Positions 4,885 through 5,097 of a stretch of DNA of 5,097 nucleotides are shown one piece after another. Position 1 is the stretch's first letter. The number at the start of each line of letters is the position of its first letter. Both the position numbers and the translations under genes were made by a program. Origin of the DNA: Chloroflexota bacterium (GTDB lineage: Bacteria; Chloroflexota; Dehalococcoidia; GIF9; UBA5629); contig VGOF01000123.1 in assembly GCA_016875975.1 (NCBI GenBank), positions 1-5,097 on the forward strand, given 5' to 3'. Below the pieces are notes generated by a model. That model searched no databases. It saw only the letters and a list, made by a program, of their open reading frames with translations, and was not told the origin of the DNA.

Positions 4885-5097
4885 ATGCGCGTCACTGTAA
4901 GCGAAATCAAGCAACTCAAGCAGAAAAAAGAAAAAATCGTGATGCTCACGGCCTACGACTATTCCACAGCCAAGCTGGTGGACGAAGCCGGCGTACCCCT
5001 TATTTTAGTTGGAGATAGCTTGGGCATGGTCTTGCTAGGATATGACTCAACCATCCCTGTCACCATGGACGAGATGATTCACCATACCAAGGCAGTG
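4885..5097 (+). CDS. panB: 3-methyl-2-oxobutanoate hydroxymethyltransferase, N-terminal part (3' end outside window)
   Basis: The frame is open through the right edge, giving the first 71 residues of a protein normally about 260-280 long. PanB transfers a hydroxymethyl group from 5,10-methylene-tetrahydrofolate to 2-oxoisovalerate, making ketopantoate. Diagnostic segments: VTVSEIKQLKQKKEKIVMLT, then TAYDYSTAKLVDEAG (22-36), LVGDSLGMVLLGYDST (41-56) and IPVTMDEMIHHTKAV (57-71). Asp44-Ser45 correspond to E. coli Asp45-Ser46, of which the aspartate binds the active-site Mg2+. The remaining metal ligands and C-terminal oligomer interface fall outside the window. The start is set by AGGAGGT overlapping the panD stop. 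As the fourth gene of the operon it makes the precursor that the DUF2520 protein may reduce; a panC gene could follow to the right but cannot be seen. Confidence 0.95.
   Translation, partial: MRVTVSEIKQLKQKKEKIVMLTAYDYSTAKLVDEAGVPLILVGDSLGMVLLGYDSTIPVTMDEMIHHTKAV

Noticed and set aside
1..5097. Mobile elements, CRISPR arrays, tRNA or rRNA genes, phage or defence genes
   Set aside because: No inverted-repeat ends, transposase motifs, regular direct repeats, cloverleaf or conserved RNA segments were seen in reading both strands.

Overview
The window is bacterial, with moderate GC content and dense coding: mostly plus-strand genes and one minus-strand gene. No rRNA, tRNA, IS element, CRISPR array or phage gene was seen. 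Lineage cannot be fixed from the sequence. The gene set (GlpD-type dehydrogenase with a DAO_C-like tail, P1 peptidase, Rossmann/DUF2520 protein beside panD and panB) reminds me of anaerobic Chloroflexota (Dehalococcoidia) or clostridial Firmicutes, but this is recollection, not a search result.

Left part (1-2393). The C-terminal two-thirds or so of an FAD-dependent glycerol-3-phosphate dehydrogenase runs in from the left edge and ends at 1038. It converges on a minus-strand gene for a small three-helix membrane protein of unknown function (1118-1564). Divergent from that gene is ridA (1688-2065), an enamine/imine deaminase with a very strong Shine-Dalgarno. Next is a 79-residue protein (2154-2393) made almost entirely of four DnaJ-type CxxCxGxG zinc knuckles.

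Middle (2394-2631). This 238-bp gap has no conventional gene. It contains a consensus -35 (TTGACA) with a plausible -10, about 100 bases able to form several short stems, a 14-codon in-frame mini-ORF, and a perfect 12-bp hairpin plus T-tract ending only 4 bases before the next start codon. It looks like an attenuated leader (riboswitch or leader peptide) or a small RNA gene, and is the most interesting non-coding element here.

Right part (2632-5097). Four genes form a tight operon: a P1/S58 (DmpA/NylC-like) self-processing hydrolase, a Rossmann/DUF2520 oxidoreductase, panD and panB (cut by the right edge). The first two junctions are 4-bp ATGA overlaps, and the panD stop lies inside the panB Shine-Dalgarno. 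PanD makes beta-alanine and PanB makes ketopantoate. The DUF2520 protein is a good candidate for the ketopantoate reductase (PanG type). The P1 hydrolase belongs to a superfamily that includes beta-alanyl aminopeptidases, so it may supply beta-alanine or process a pantothenate-related amide. The region therefore reads as a vitamin B5/CoA precursor operon with an unusual first gene behind a terminator-bearing leader.
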